From: Rhodocytophaga rosea
Lineage (GTDB): Bacteria; Bacteroidota; Bacteroidia; Cytophagales; 172606-1
Length of the DNA stretch: 64,000 nt
Direction: 5' to 3'
Assembly: GCF_010119975.1 (NCBI RefSeq)
Contig: NZ_CP048222.1
Span: 6,176,501 to 6,240,500 of the forward strand
The notes under the pieces are model-generated. The model made no database searches. It was not told the DNA's origin and saw nothing but the letters and a program-made list of their open reading frames with translations. Below are positions 17,886 through 27,700 of this stretch, piece by piece. Within the stretch, counting starts at the first letter, position 1, and each line of letters begins with the position of its first letter. A program made the position numbers and the translations under genes.

Positions 17886-19121
17886 TTATCTGTTTTTATT
17901 CAGATAGGTTTTTACTTTTGTTTCCGTATCCTGGCAGGCAATGGTTAACAGCGCTATTTTATCTGAATGCTTGATTGAAATTTCCCTGTAAAATGCCTGC
18001 ATTTGTGGCATTTCTTTCATACAGGGCTCACACCAGGTTCCCCAGAAATCGAGCAATACCCATTTTCCTTTCTGGGATTCAAGCGAAAAATCAACCGTAT
18101 TTAGTTGTTTCATTGTAAATACAGGAGCTATTGGAAGGGCTTTTAACTGCTTTTTCCAGTATATGTCAAATGATTCCTGGCTTGCAAAATGCCCATTATA
18201 AAAATCTTTTAATCTGGTTAAATGAGTAGCATCAGACAGAGCAAGGGCAGTAAGAACTTTCAGTGCCTCATCAGTATTAAAACTTGTTTCCAGAAAAGCC
18301 AGATAATGTTCCTTAAAACCATCTGAATAGGCCGCAGTTCCAAGAAAAGAGATATCATATTCGTAACCAGGTTTGGCTGTTTTGTCTATGGCATCCGGAC
18401 TGTATTCAGCCGCCGTTCTATAATATATCTCGGCTTCACCCATATTTCCTTTTCTTTTGTATTTGTCTCCCTGTAGAAAGTTGCTGTAGGCATATACGTA
18501 TCTGTACCATGCCCTTTTCTGGTTATGAACTGCCTCTCCCGGTAATACATATTCTTTCAGTTGCGTTTGCAAACCTTTTATTGTTTGGGTCAGTAAAGAA
18601 TGGGCCTGGGAGGCTAACTCGGGTTTAGGTTGAATGATCAGATAAATCAGCAATGAATACCTGGCCGTCCGGTTTTCATACCATTCATCGGTATTAAGCT
18701 GTGTATTAACAAATTCCTTAACCAATCTGCTTAATTCAGCCGGATTATTCTCATTTTCCTGAATATTTATCCACAGCACGATTGGTTCTAATGCCTGCAA
18801 AATCACCTGACTGGTATCCTGCATAAGTTTTTCGAGCAGTTTACGTTCTACTGCATTCGGCCGATTACCTATTAGTCCCTTACTGAATGATTGCGCATAA
18901 AAGGTATGAAACAAACTTCTCAAACTGTATGGACAAACTTTTGCCAGATTCCGGGCATGAGAAAGGGCTACGTCTTGTTTTTCTGGATTGTGGTATGCAT
19001 GCAGAAATCCATTGAAGTATTTGAAATAGTCATAAGACTGGCATCCATCAGAGGGAGTTTGTGCATACAGGCTCACGTTAAACAGATATGTACTTAATAA
19101 TAGAGCAACAGCAACTTTCAT
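17886..19121 (-). CDS. TlpA-type thioredoxin protein, truncated by an in-frame stop
   Basis: The best start is Met 19121 (MKVAVALLLSTYLFNVSLYAQ, a good signal peptide); the frame is open 24 codons further up but with poor signal features. Residues up to about 330 form a helical, repeat-like domain of unknown role. A thioredoxin fold follows with the redox motif WCEPC. The protein then ends at KTYLNKNR, halfway through the fold, without the cis-Pro loop and final strands. Those missing parts are encoded directly after the stop (17733-17885). As drawn it should not fold as a working oxidoreductase. It follows the TIM-barrel gene by 84 bases on the same strand. A single-base change of Tyr TAT/TAC to TAA is the simplest explanation. 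Confidence 0.8.
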   Translation of the reverse strand: MKVAVALLLSTYLFNVSLYAQTPSDGCQSYDYFKYFNGFLHAYHNPEKQDVALSHARNLAKVCPYSLRSLFHTFYAQSFSKGLIGNRPNAVERKLLEKLMQDTSQVILQALEPIVLWINIQENENNPAELSRLVKEFVNTQLNTDEWYENRTARYSLLIYLIIQPKPELASQAHSLLTQTIKGLQTQLKEYVLPGEAVHNQKRAWYRYVYAYSNFLQGDKYKRKGNMGEAEIYYRTAAEYSPDAIDKTAKPGYEYDISFLGTAAYSDGFKEHYLAFLETSFNTDEALKVLTALALSDATHLTRLKDFYNGHFASQESFDIYWKKQLKALPIAPVFTMKQLNTVDFSLESQKGKWVLLDFWGTWCEPCMKEMPQMQAFYREISIKHSDKIALLTIACQDTETKVKTYLNKNR

Positions 19122-19205
19122 ATACTGTAGACAATAATGTAAACCGATTGAAATAAAAATTGCCAGGCAACAACCTGGCAATTTCAACAACATTTAAACA
19201 CGAAC

Positions 19206-20153
19206 TTATACTTTAAAATTATCAGACTCCCGGTAAGCAGCAATCAGTGCTAATTCGCCTTCCTTGCCCTGGCCTGCATTTCCATGTTCCATGCCTAGTA
19301 TGCCTTTAAAGCCTTTTTTATGAATATGGGCAAATACATTCTTATAATTGATCTCCCCGGTAGTAGGTTCTTTCCGGCCTGGTTCATCACCGATCTGTAT
19401 ATAGGCGATCTCATTCCAGGTCTGATCCATATTATATATCAGGCGGCCTTCATTTTTCTGCATATGGTAAATATCGAACAAGATTTTGCAGGAAGGACTA
19501 TTTACGCCTTTGCAGATCATATAGGTCTGGTCAGAGTAGCGCAGGAAAAGATTAGGTGTATCGCTAAGGGGTTCCAGCACCATCACCAAGCCATGAGGTT
19601 CAAATATTTCCGCCCCTCTCTGAAGTGCTTCGATGACATGGCCGGTTTGTACCCCTAAAGGAATGTTTCTATCAAAATCGCCGGGCACTACAGTCATCCA
19701 TTTGGCATTTACCCGTTTGGCCACTTCCACAGCCCGTTTGCAGCCATTGAGAAAAATGTCAACATATTCTTGTTTTCCGGCAGCCAGCGTATTCTGAGAA
19801 TTTCCACCTTTATCTACCACAAAAACGCCCATGGTCATGCCGAGTTTAGCCAGGGTTTCTCCGATCTTTGTTTGCAATTCTACCGGGCGGCCCATCATTC
19901 CATTGTCTTCCAGCGCCATAAACCCATTATCGGCCATAAACTTCAGCTGATCAAGGGGGTCTTTTCCGGCATGGTTTTCAAACATGCCAAAATGAGGGGC
20001 ATAATTAAGTTTGAATTTGGCAGCAGGCTGGGCAGGCGTAGCACCTTTCCCTTTTGGGGTTTTTTGAGATAATCCAGGAGTAGTAGCCAGACCTGCCAAC
20101 GCTGTAGTTCCGGCGGCAAGGCTTGTTTTAACAAAAAAATCTCTGCGTTTCAT
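19206..20153 (-). CDS. Tat-exported sugar phosphate isomerase/epimerase-like TIM-barrel protein
   Basis: A 315-residue protein with a twin-arginine signal (MKRRDFFVKTSLAAG) followed by an AP endonuclease 2-like TIM barrel, as in hydroxypyruvate isomerase and related sugar isomerases. Putative metal ligands are present: the Glu in VLEPLSD, the Asp-His in LFDIYHMQ, and the Glu in LGMEHGN near the C-terminus. A Pro/Ala/Lys-rich linker (about residues 30-45) joins signal and barrel. It lies 98 bases downstream of the haem-binding dehydrogenase-like gene. That pairing is common in Bacteroidota sugar catabolism loci, so a role in periplasmic conversion of a carbohydrate is likely (inference). Confidence 0.85.
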   Translation of the reverse strand: MKRRDFFVKTSLAAGTTALAGLATTPGLSQKTPKGKGATPAQPAAKFKLNYAPHFGMFENHAGKDPLDQLKFMADNGFMALEDNGMMGRPVELQTKIGETLAKLGMTMGVFVVDKGGNSQNTLAAGKQEYVDIFLNGCKRAVEVAKRVNAKWMTVVPGDFDRNIPLGVQTGHVIEALQRGAEIFEPHGLVMVLEPLSDTPNLFLRYSDQTYMICKGVNSPSCKILFDIYHMQKNEGRLIYNMDQTWNEIAYIQIGDEPGRKEPTTGEINYKNVFAHIHKKGFKGILGMEHGNAGQGKEGELALIAAYRESDNFKV

Positions 20154-20194
20154 GAAAGAGTATAGGTGTTTAAGATGAATTGAAAATTGAAAGT

Positions 20195-20243
20195 TGAAAA
20201 TGGATAATTATACATATTTTCAATTGTCAATTATCCATTTTCA
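20195..20243. repeat. 15-base perfect inverted repeat in a spacer
   Basis: TGAAAATGGATAATT at 20195-20209 is repeated inverted as AATTATCCATTTTCA at 20229-20243, with a 19-base spacer that is itself rich in CAATTG-like words. The flanking DNA carries more degenerate copies of the same words (TGAATTGAAAATTGAAAG at 20176-20193). It could form an RNA hairpin between the two minus-strand genes or be a remnant of a small repeat element. Confidence 0.7.
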
Positions 20244-20251
20244 TTTGGTAA

Positions 20252-23200
20252 TTAGCTTGATTTTTTCAAAGAGGCAAGATATTCCACTAGGTCAACCAGC
20301 TCCTGTTCCGACATGGTTTGATGTAAGCCGGATGGCATGAGGGATGTTTCCATTTTCTGCATGGATACAATATCTTTCCGGCTCAGGCGGTTGCCAGTTC
20401 CGCCAGGCATGCGTATATCTACTTCATCTTCGGTCTGGCTGGCAATGATACCGGTAATAGAACTTCCGTCTTTCAACTTCAGTACATATCCTTCGTAGCC
20501 AAAACTGATACCAGCATCTGGTTGCAGGATAGAAAAATACTGGGCTTCTTTGGAAAGTTTGCTGCCGATCTCCGAGAGTTTAGGTCCGAAATCAATTCCT
20601 TCTCCGTTCACCTGATGACAGGTACTACAGGTCCGGGTAAACACAGTCTTTCCAGTTGTAACATCTCCTTTCATCGCTATGAGTTGATTGAGCGGAGGAA
20701 GTTTTTTATTATTGGAAGCAGCCATCTGAATATCCAGTACCTGCGCTGCGCCTTCCCGAATATCCTTCCGGTAGGCACTCATCAGGGTGCTGGCAGCGGC
20801 AGGCTTCAATTCATCTGGGAAATTCCCGCTTTTTACTACACCCAGCAGTCTTTCTTCACCACTCCATCCTCTTCCTAACGCCTGTACAGCCTCTTTGCGT
20901 AAGGCCAAAGGACGTTTGCTGTCCAATACGATAGATTCAATAAAATCCATGGATTCTTTGCTGTTAATTCTTCCTAAGGCCGTAAGTAAGGAAGTAATTG
21001 TTTTTTCGTCGGGTGAATTAAAAGTTTCCGTGATAAGCGAAGCACCGCCCTGGCGTAACAATAACCTGGCAGCATCTACGCCTAAGTTACCACTGTTTGA
21101 TTTATCAACAGCCATTTTCAACAATTTAGGGTTTTGTTCTTTTAATGAAAAACGGCTAACCAGATCCAGGTATTCCTGTGTGCCTTCCACCGTAACTAAT
21201 GCTTTGCCTAGTTCTGTTTTTACTTCTGGTGAACTTTCTACTTTCGCCGGATCGATATGTCGCAGGGCAAGCAAATTGATTTGTGCCTGAGATGGGCTGC
21301 TGCCTTTCAACATAGAGAGTAACACATCCTGTTTGGAAGCATCTTCCTGGAAATCGAATGCACGGAAATACCGGGGTCTTTCTGCTGGTGAAGTAGTTGG
21401 GTCAGAAGCCAGAGAGGCAAGCAAGGGAATGGCTTCTTTGCTACGCGAACGCCATACAATATCCCGGTTCGCCTGGTTTTTTAAGCCGCTTTCTCCGGTT
21501 TTCTGCCACCAGGTTGCAAAGAATTTGTCCCACTGTTTATCGGCAGCAATGCCTAAGGCTTCCAGGTACCAGCGGTCTTTTCCATCGTATTTGGTAGCCA
21601 GTTCAGTCCAGATAACAGGGGCTTCCGGAGAAGGATTATGGCGAAGCGCAATTAACACTTCCCGGCGTACCTGCGGATCTAAATCTTTAGATAATTGCTT
21701 GATATAAGACATAACATCCATTTTAGACTGGCGGGCAATACGCAATCCGGTAATCCGGATATCTGGATTGATGTCTTTCAAAGCAATGTCGATATATTTT
21801 TTCTCACGACCTGGAATTTTAGCAAGCAGCCACAGCGCACGGGCACGGAAACGGTCATTATCAGAAGCCCACAGTTTGAGCAATTCTTTTTCAGCTTTTT
21901 TACCCATACCATGCAGTTTTTCCCAGGCTAGATACCTTGTAGAAAGATTGGGGCTTTTTAGCGCTTCAATGGCTCCGGCAGCCGTACTTAAATCCATGGC
22001 TGGCACTTTATACGGCGTTTGCGGAGGCGCAACCCTAAAAATCCGTCCCCGATCCTGGTCGCCTGCCTGATGGCCTCCCACACCTGGGTCATACCAGTCA
22101 GAAATAATCAATGAACCATCCGGAGCCACACATACATCCGAGGGGCGGAACCACTGGTCACGGCCTTCCAGTACATTTACAATGGTGGCCTCATAGCCTG
22201 CTCCATTTTTGGTAACCGGATAGGAACGTACTACATTCGGACCAGCATCTGAATGTATCATCTGGTCCCAATAAATTTTGGGTAATAAACGGCCTTCATA
22301 CACGATCATTCCGGTAGGAGAACCAGCGCCGGTCTGAAGTAGATTGGGTACTACGCCAGGGTCATTCAAATGCCAGTGTTTTTTAGGGATTTCAGTTTCC
22401 ATATTAGTCCGGCTGGCTTGCCAAGCAGCACCTGTCATTTCATCGTGGTAGCCATAGTTGCCAAACTCCATTACATAGTTGATCCGGACCCCTTTATTTC
22501 CATCATCATCATTATCCGATTGCCATAAGGTGCCATAGGAATCTACTGCTACTTCATAATTATTTCGGAAATTGTGGCCTAATACTTCAAATTCGCTTCC
22601 ATCGGGATTGCAGCGGAACACCATACCCTGGCGGTAGGGCTTGCCTTTGCCATTCACTTCATTACCATCTTTATCTTTTACCGGATTCCCTTTTCCATCT
22701 TGAATCTGGTCGCCGGCATTTCCAAAGTTGAAATACAGCTTTCCATCCGGACCAAACACCATCGCATGCACCGCATGATCATGCTGTTCGCCGCCTATAC
22801 CGGTAAAAAATACTTCTTTATTGTCTGGCTTATCGTCGCCATTGGTATCCGTGAAAATAAAAATATTGGGGCTGCAGGATACAATTACTTTATTGCCCAT
22901 TACCCATACACCCAGCGCAGCATTAATATCCGTTCCCTGGTAATATACTTTGCTGTTATCTGATTGTCCGTCTCCATTGGTATCTTCCAGAATCAGAATG
23001 CGGTCGCCTTCCGGTTTTACCTGGTTTTTTGGATTCAGTTTGGTACGATAATTATATGCCTCGCACACCCATACCCGGCCTTTGGCATCTACATCGATAT
23101 TTGTCGGATTCACCAGGGTGGGTTCGGCAGCAAACAAAGTAGTTTCCAGACCTTCAGCCGTTTTTAAACCTGCTACAGCATATTTGGGATCATGCTTATC

Positions 23201-23368
23201 ATCTTCAGGAAGATTCAGGTATACTTCTTTCCGGTAAGGCTGTGAATTAAATTTATCCTTGAAAGGCTTTTTCCAGGCTACTGTGGAGCCAACGACCAGT
23301 GCACCCATCAGCAAGATGCTTCCCCGTATGCCTGCCTGTTTGTTAGTAAATATTTTTTTCAGATTCAT
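20252..23368 (-). CDS. PQQ-dehydrogenase-like, HEAT-repeat, cytochrome c fusion (PVC-type CxxCH protein)
   Basis: A 1038-residue exported protein. After an N-terminal signal or anchor (about residues 15-32) comes a beta-propeller dehydrogenase-like domain (about 55-445) of the membrane-bound dehydrogenase group. It carries text such as GRVWVCEAYNYR and IISDWYDPGVGG. HEAT-like helical repeats follow (about 450-860). A single haem c domain ends the protein, with CSTCH at residues 914-918 and Met-rich text downstream as a possible sixth ligand. The last part matches the C-terminal haem-binding family often found in Planctomycetes and Cytophagales. It should oxidise a sugar-like substrate in the periplasm and pass electrons on. 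The TIM-barrel gene downstream supports a carbohydrate role. Confidence 0.88.
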   Translation of the reverse strand: MNLKKIFTNKQAGIRGSILLMGALVVGSTVAWKKPFKDKFNSQPYRKEVYLNLPEDDKHDPKYAVAGLKTAEGLETTLFAAEPTLVNPTNIDVDAKGRVWVCEAYNYRTKLNPKNQVKPEGDRILILEDTNGDGQSDNSKVYYQGTDINAALGVWVMGNKVIVSCSPNIFIFTDTNGDDKPDNKEVFFTGIGGEQHDHAVHAMVFGPDGKLYFNFGNAGDQIQDGKGNPVKDKDGNEVNGKGKPYRQGMVFRCNPDGSEFEVLGHNFRNNYEVAVDSYGTLWQSDNDDDGNKGVRINYVMEFGNYGYHDEMTGAAWQASRTNMETEIPKKHWHLNDPGVVPNLLQTGAGSPTGMIVYEGRLLPKIYWDQMIHSDAGPNVVRSYPVTKNGAGYEATIVNVLEGRDQWFRPSDVCVAPDGSLIISDWYDPGVGGHQAGDQDRGRIFRVAPPQTPYKVPAMDLSTAAGAIEALKSPNLSTRYLAWEKLHGMGKKAEKELLKLWASDNDRFRARALWLLAKIPGREKKYIDIALKDINPDIRITGLRIARQSKMDVMSYIKQLSKDLDPQVRREVLIALRHNPSPEAPVIWTELATKYDGKDRWYLEALGIAADKQWDKFFATWWQKTGESGLKNQANRDIVWRSRSKEAIPLLASLASDPTTSPAERPRYFRAFDFQEDASKQDVLLSMLKGSSPSQAQINLLALRHIDPAKVESSPEVKTELGKALVTVEGTQEYLDLVSRFSLKEQNPKLLKMAVDKSNSGNLGVDAARLLLRQGGASLITETFNSPDEKTITSLLTALGRINSKESMDFIESIVLDSKRPLALRKEAVQALGRGWSGEERLLGVVKSGNFPDELKPAAASTLMSAYRKDIREGAAQVLDIQMAASNNKKLPPLNQLIAMKGDVTTGKTVFTRTCSTCHQVNGEGIDFGPKLSEIGSKLSKEAQYFSILQPDAGISFGYEGYVLKLKDGSSITGIIASQTEDEVDIRMPGGTGNRLSRKDIVSMQKMETSLMPSGLHQTMSEQELVDLVEYLASLKKSS

Positions 23369-23493
23369 AGAAAGTAAAAGTATAGGTTTTATAATTTTTG
23401 CAGATACAAAAGAATTAATATGGTTTATCCGGTAAATTGCCCCTTAAATTAGTAAATTTTTGTTGTGGTTTTACATGTAAACAAGTTTTAATC

Positions 23494-24501
23494 GTGTTAA
23501 GCAAATTAACAGCGGTTAGTATTGGGTTGCTTCTGATGCTTGGCTGCCGTTCCTTTCCGGCTACTCAAACTCCTCATAAGCGCTATGAATTCACCCACCG
23601 GCAAATGGGCACCTTATTCCGCATCATTTTATATACTTCTGATTCTACCAAAGCAACGCTAGCCGCAGAACTTGCTTTTAACCGGATTGATCAGCTCAAC
23701 GATATTCTGAGCGATTACAAAGAGGACAGCGAACTTAGCCGTTTGTCAATTAGCTCTGGCACAGGGAAGAAAATAAAAGTAAGCGATGATTTGTGGCAGG
23801 TATTGCAACAGTCTGTAGCCTTATCCCAGCAGACCAATGGTGCATTTGATATAACAGTTGGCCCTTATGTGCAACTCTGGCGCAGGGCAAGCAGGCAGCA
23901 GCAACTTCCTTCAGAGGAAGCTTTACAGAAGGCCAGTCAAAGTGTAGGGTACCAGTATATCAGATTTTATCCTGATGAGCAGATGGTGGAGATAACCAGA
24001 CCAGGAATGCGCCTGGATGCTGGTGGCGTAGGGAAAGGATATGCAGTGGATGAAGCCATGAAAATATTGCAGCAGCAGGGTATTCAATCAGCTTTGGTAG
24101 ATGGAGGAGGTAACATTCTGGTCAGCAAAGCGCCTCCCGGTAAAAAAGGATGGCAGGTAGAACTATCTTCCTCAGCGGGAAATATATCAGTAGAACTACA
24201 ACAGACTGCGGTTGCTACTTCTGGTGATCTGTACCAGCATATTGAACTCGATGGCAAACGCTATTCACATATTCTCGATCCCAGAACAGGATTAGGGCTT
24301 ACCAACCAGATTATGGTGACTATCCTTGCCAGAGATGGCATTACCGCAGATTTATATTCAACAGCCGTTAGTGTACTGGGTCCGCAACATGGTTTAGCAC
24401 TAGTGGAGCGCACCAAACATGCGGCAGCAATCATTGCTGAGAAAACCAATGATACCATACAAACCTGGCAATCCAGACGGATGAGAAAATTAGTAAAATA
24501 G
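23494..24501 (+). CDS. apbE: FAD:protein FMN transferase lipoprotein
   Basis: ApbE-family flavin transferase, about 335 residues. It covalently attaches FMN to threonine residues of exported or membrane flavoproteins, with Mg and FAD as cofactors. Diagnostic text is present: FRIILYTSD, SDYKEDSELSRLS, LDAGGVGKGYAVDEA, VDGGGNILVS and YSHILDPRTG. The open frame reaches back to a TTG at 23437, but GTG 23494 gives a textbook lipoprotein signal with lipobox LMLGC, so I prefer it. The gene is divergent from the haem dehydrogenase gene with about 125 bases between the two starts. Proximity to a periplasmic redox protein fits its role, although no flavoprotein target is in the window. Confidence 0.9.
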   Translation: MLSKLTAVSIGLLLMLGCRSFPATQTPHKRYEFTHRQMGTLFRIILYTSDSTKATLAAELAFNRIDQLNDILSDYKEDSELSRLSISSGTGKKIKVSDDLWQVLQQSVALSQQTNGAFDITVGPYVQLWRRASRQQQLPSEEALQKASQSVGYQYIRFYPDEQMVEITRPGMRLDAGGVGKGYAVDEAMKILQQQGIQSALVDGGGNILVSKAPPGKKGWQVELSSSAGNISVELQQTAVATSGDLYQHIELDGKRYSHILDPRTGLGLTNQIMVTILARDGITADLYSTAVSVLGPQHGLALVERTKHAAAIIAEKTNDTIQTWQSRRMRKLVK

Positions 24502-24735
24502 AGGTTAAAAACCATCCTCTTTCTGCACCCAACTCTATTGTTAGCAGAATTTTCGAGGAAAAATACCAGTTTCCGGGTATTTCATTTACAGTTAAAAATT
24601 CCCACATTTACTATAAATCTCTGCGTTATACCCATCAGGTCAAAGAGATACGCTTCCGGAAGATAAAGTTTTTCAGTTAATACAGAATTGCTTTTCTGGT
24701 TGCCAGATGAATAGTATAATAAACCGCTTTGAACC

Positions 24736-27700
24736 ATGGTCCTGCTGTCTGAATACAATTTTCTGGAACGGATTAGCCTCCATGACCATACCTTTATCTA
24801 CCGGGCAGAGCGCTGCAAAGACCACCAAAAGGTATTACTCAAAATTGTTGAAAATGCCAGTGAAAAAAGTGAGCAGGCTGCCCGTATCGCCCATGAATAT
24901 GAAATTGCCAGCAGTTTTTCATGCAAAGGCATTGCCCGTTTCCTCACCCTGGAAACCTACCAAAGCCTCCAGGTAGCTGTTATTGAAGACATTGAAGGCA
25001 TTTCGCTTGAAAAATACCTGAAAGAGCACAAAGTTACCCTTGCCCAGACACTCCAGATAGCGATTGCCATTACTGAAATTCTCGAACATTTTTACCAGAA
25101 AGGCATTGTTCACCAGGGACTTTGTCCGGCACACCTGCTCATTAATCCGCATACACTCGATGTATACCTGATTGACCTGTCTATTGCTTCCAGGGTATCT
25201 TCCCAGAAAGGAGTAATCGAACAGCCTGAATTTTTGAAAGGCTCACTTGCCTATATTGCCCCGGAACAAACCGGCCGGATCAAAGGTGAAATTGACATCC
25301 GCAGCGACCTGTATTCCCTGGGTATTATTCTCTATGAAATGGTGCTGGGCGAAGTTCCTTTTGATGCCAAAGAAGTCTTAACCCTGGTACATCTGCACAT
25401 TGCCAAAAGCACTGTTCCTCCGCACCTGAGTAATCCGCATATTCCCGGAACGCTGTCTGCTATTATATTGAAATTGTTGTCAAAAAATGCAGAAGACCGC
25501 TACCAGTCTCCGTTTGGCCTGAAAAAAGACCTGCAGGCCTGCCTCAGTCAATGGAATACCATCAAACGTATGGAATTGCCTATGCTAGGACAATATGATT
25601 TCTCAGGCAGGCTGCAACCGCCCAGAAAACTGTATGGCAGGGAAAAGGAAATGGCGCAACTTCAGCAAGCCTTCAGCCGGGTGCAGGCTGGTGCGTTAGA
25701 GATCGTACTGATTGAGGGCTATTCCGGCATTGGAAAATCTGCCCTGGTACAATTAATCAAAGAGCCAGTATACCAGATAGGAGGAAATTTTGTAGAGGGC
25801 AAATTCAACCAGTTTCAACGGAATGTTCCCTATTCTGCCTTTATTCAGGCATTCAAAGTGTTTACTGACCAGATTCTTACCCAGAATGCAGAAGGGATCA
25901 CCCAATGGAGGGAAAAAATCCTGGAGGCCGTAGGCACCAACGGACGTATTTTGACAGATATTATTCCGCACCTGGAACTACTGATCGGTCCGCAACCGGA
26001 GGTAGCCGAACTTGAATCCACTGAAACCCAGAACCGGCTGCATTTTGTATTTATTAAATTTATTAAATGTATTGCCCGGCAGGAGCATCCCCTGGTTATT
26101 TTTTTTGATGATCTGCACTGGGCAGATGCCGCTTCTTCGGGTTTATTAAAAATAATCGCTGCCGATAAAGATCTCCGTTACGTGTTATTTATTGGAGCAC
26201 TGCGCAACAAGGAATATACCAGTGATAGTGTATTTTCTGCCACGATAGAAAACATGCAAAAAGAAGGCTTCCGCATTCAGAAAATGGTGCTCATGCCGCT
26301 GCAATATACACATGTGGAAGCCCTTATTCACGAAACCCTGCAAGGCAATATACAAGATGTACAGGCTTTTACTAGTCTGATGTATGATAAATCACAGGGA
26401 AATCCCTTCTTTATTCACGCCTTTCTCAAATGCCTGCATGCAGAACATATACTTCATTTTGACTTTAATTCCTTCGGGTGGATATGGAATGCGGCCAGAA
26501 TCCAGCAGCTTCGCTTTTCAGAAAACATAGTAGAATTACTTGCCGGAAGAATTCAAAAACTTCCAGGAATTACTCAGCACCTGTTGAAATTAGCGGCTTG
26601 CCTGGGATTTGAGTTTGATGTATCACTGCTGATGATTGTACGCAAACAAAACAGGCAGGAAATTATTCATGCCTTGCTTCCGGCGCTGGAAGAGGATCTG
26701 ATTTTGCCGGCAGGCGATCATTACCGGTTTACCCACGACCGGATACAGCAAGCAGCCTATTCTTTAATTCCCGATGCTGCTAAAAAACAAGAACATGCCA
26801 TTATTGGCCAGGCGCTGTTACACCATTTTGAACAGGAAGACCATCCAACGTATCTGCTTGAAACGGTGAACCAGCTCAATGCCGGCCGTGAACTGATTGT
26901 TTCTACGGAAGAAAAATACCAGCTGGCCGCTTTAAACTTACGGGCAGGTTTGAAAGTGAAATCTTCTGCCGCTTATACACTCTCCTTTGAATACCTGCAT
27001 GCCGGTATTCAACTGTTAGGTGAGGATGCCTGGAAAACCCATTACGAACTGGCTTTGCAGTTGCATATAGAAGGGGCTGAGAGCAGCTTTTTGAGCGGAA
27101 ATCCCTACATGATGGAAGAATGGGTAGAAACGGTAGTGAGAGAAGCCAATCGTGTGCTCGATAAAGTGAGGATCTATGAAATTACCATCAAATCGTATAT
27201 CGCCCGCAACCAGCTGGTATATGCCGTACAAGCCTCTTTACAGATACTGGAATTACTGGGTATACGCTTTCCGGCTAAGCCTAATAAACTGCATGTATTA
27301 ACAGCCCTTGTTTCGATAAAACTCAGGCTCCTTCACCAGCCTATTGAAACCCTGAATACGCTGCCACCCATTAAAAACCCCTACATTGAAGCCGCCATCC
27401 GGGTACTGGCCAGTGTGGGGTCAGCCGTGTATTTTGCTATGCCAGCGCTGTTTCCACTGTTTGTGTGCAAGGCATTTTCCCTGATGATCAGGTATGGAAA
27501 TACGCCTTATTCCGGGGTGGTTTGTAATAGTTTTGGACTGATTATGATCGGTGGGGTAGGCGACATTGAAACCGGATATAAGCTGGGTAAAATCGCCATG
27601 CAGCTTTCCGAAAGGTTTGAAGGAAGTTCTCTAAAATGCCAGAGTCGGATGATGGTGCATTCATTTATTTCTCACTGGAAAGAACCCCTACATCATACGT

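Noticed and set aside
17886-17888. Stop codon in the TlpA-type gene considered as recoding (selenocysteine or programmed read-through)
   Set aside because: TAA is not a selenocysteine codon, and the position in relatives is most likely Tyr. No read-through context was recognised, so a mutation or sequence error is simpler.
20787-21290. 167-codon plus-strand frame inside the haem dehydrogenase gene
   Set aside because: Fully antisense to the HEAT-repeat region of a well-supported gene, with no domain of its own.
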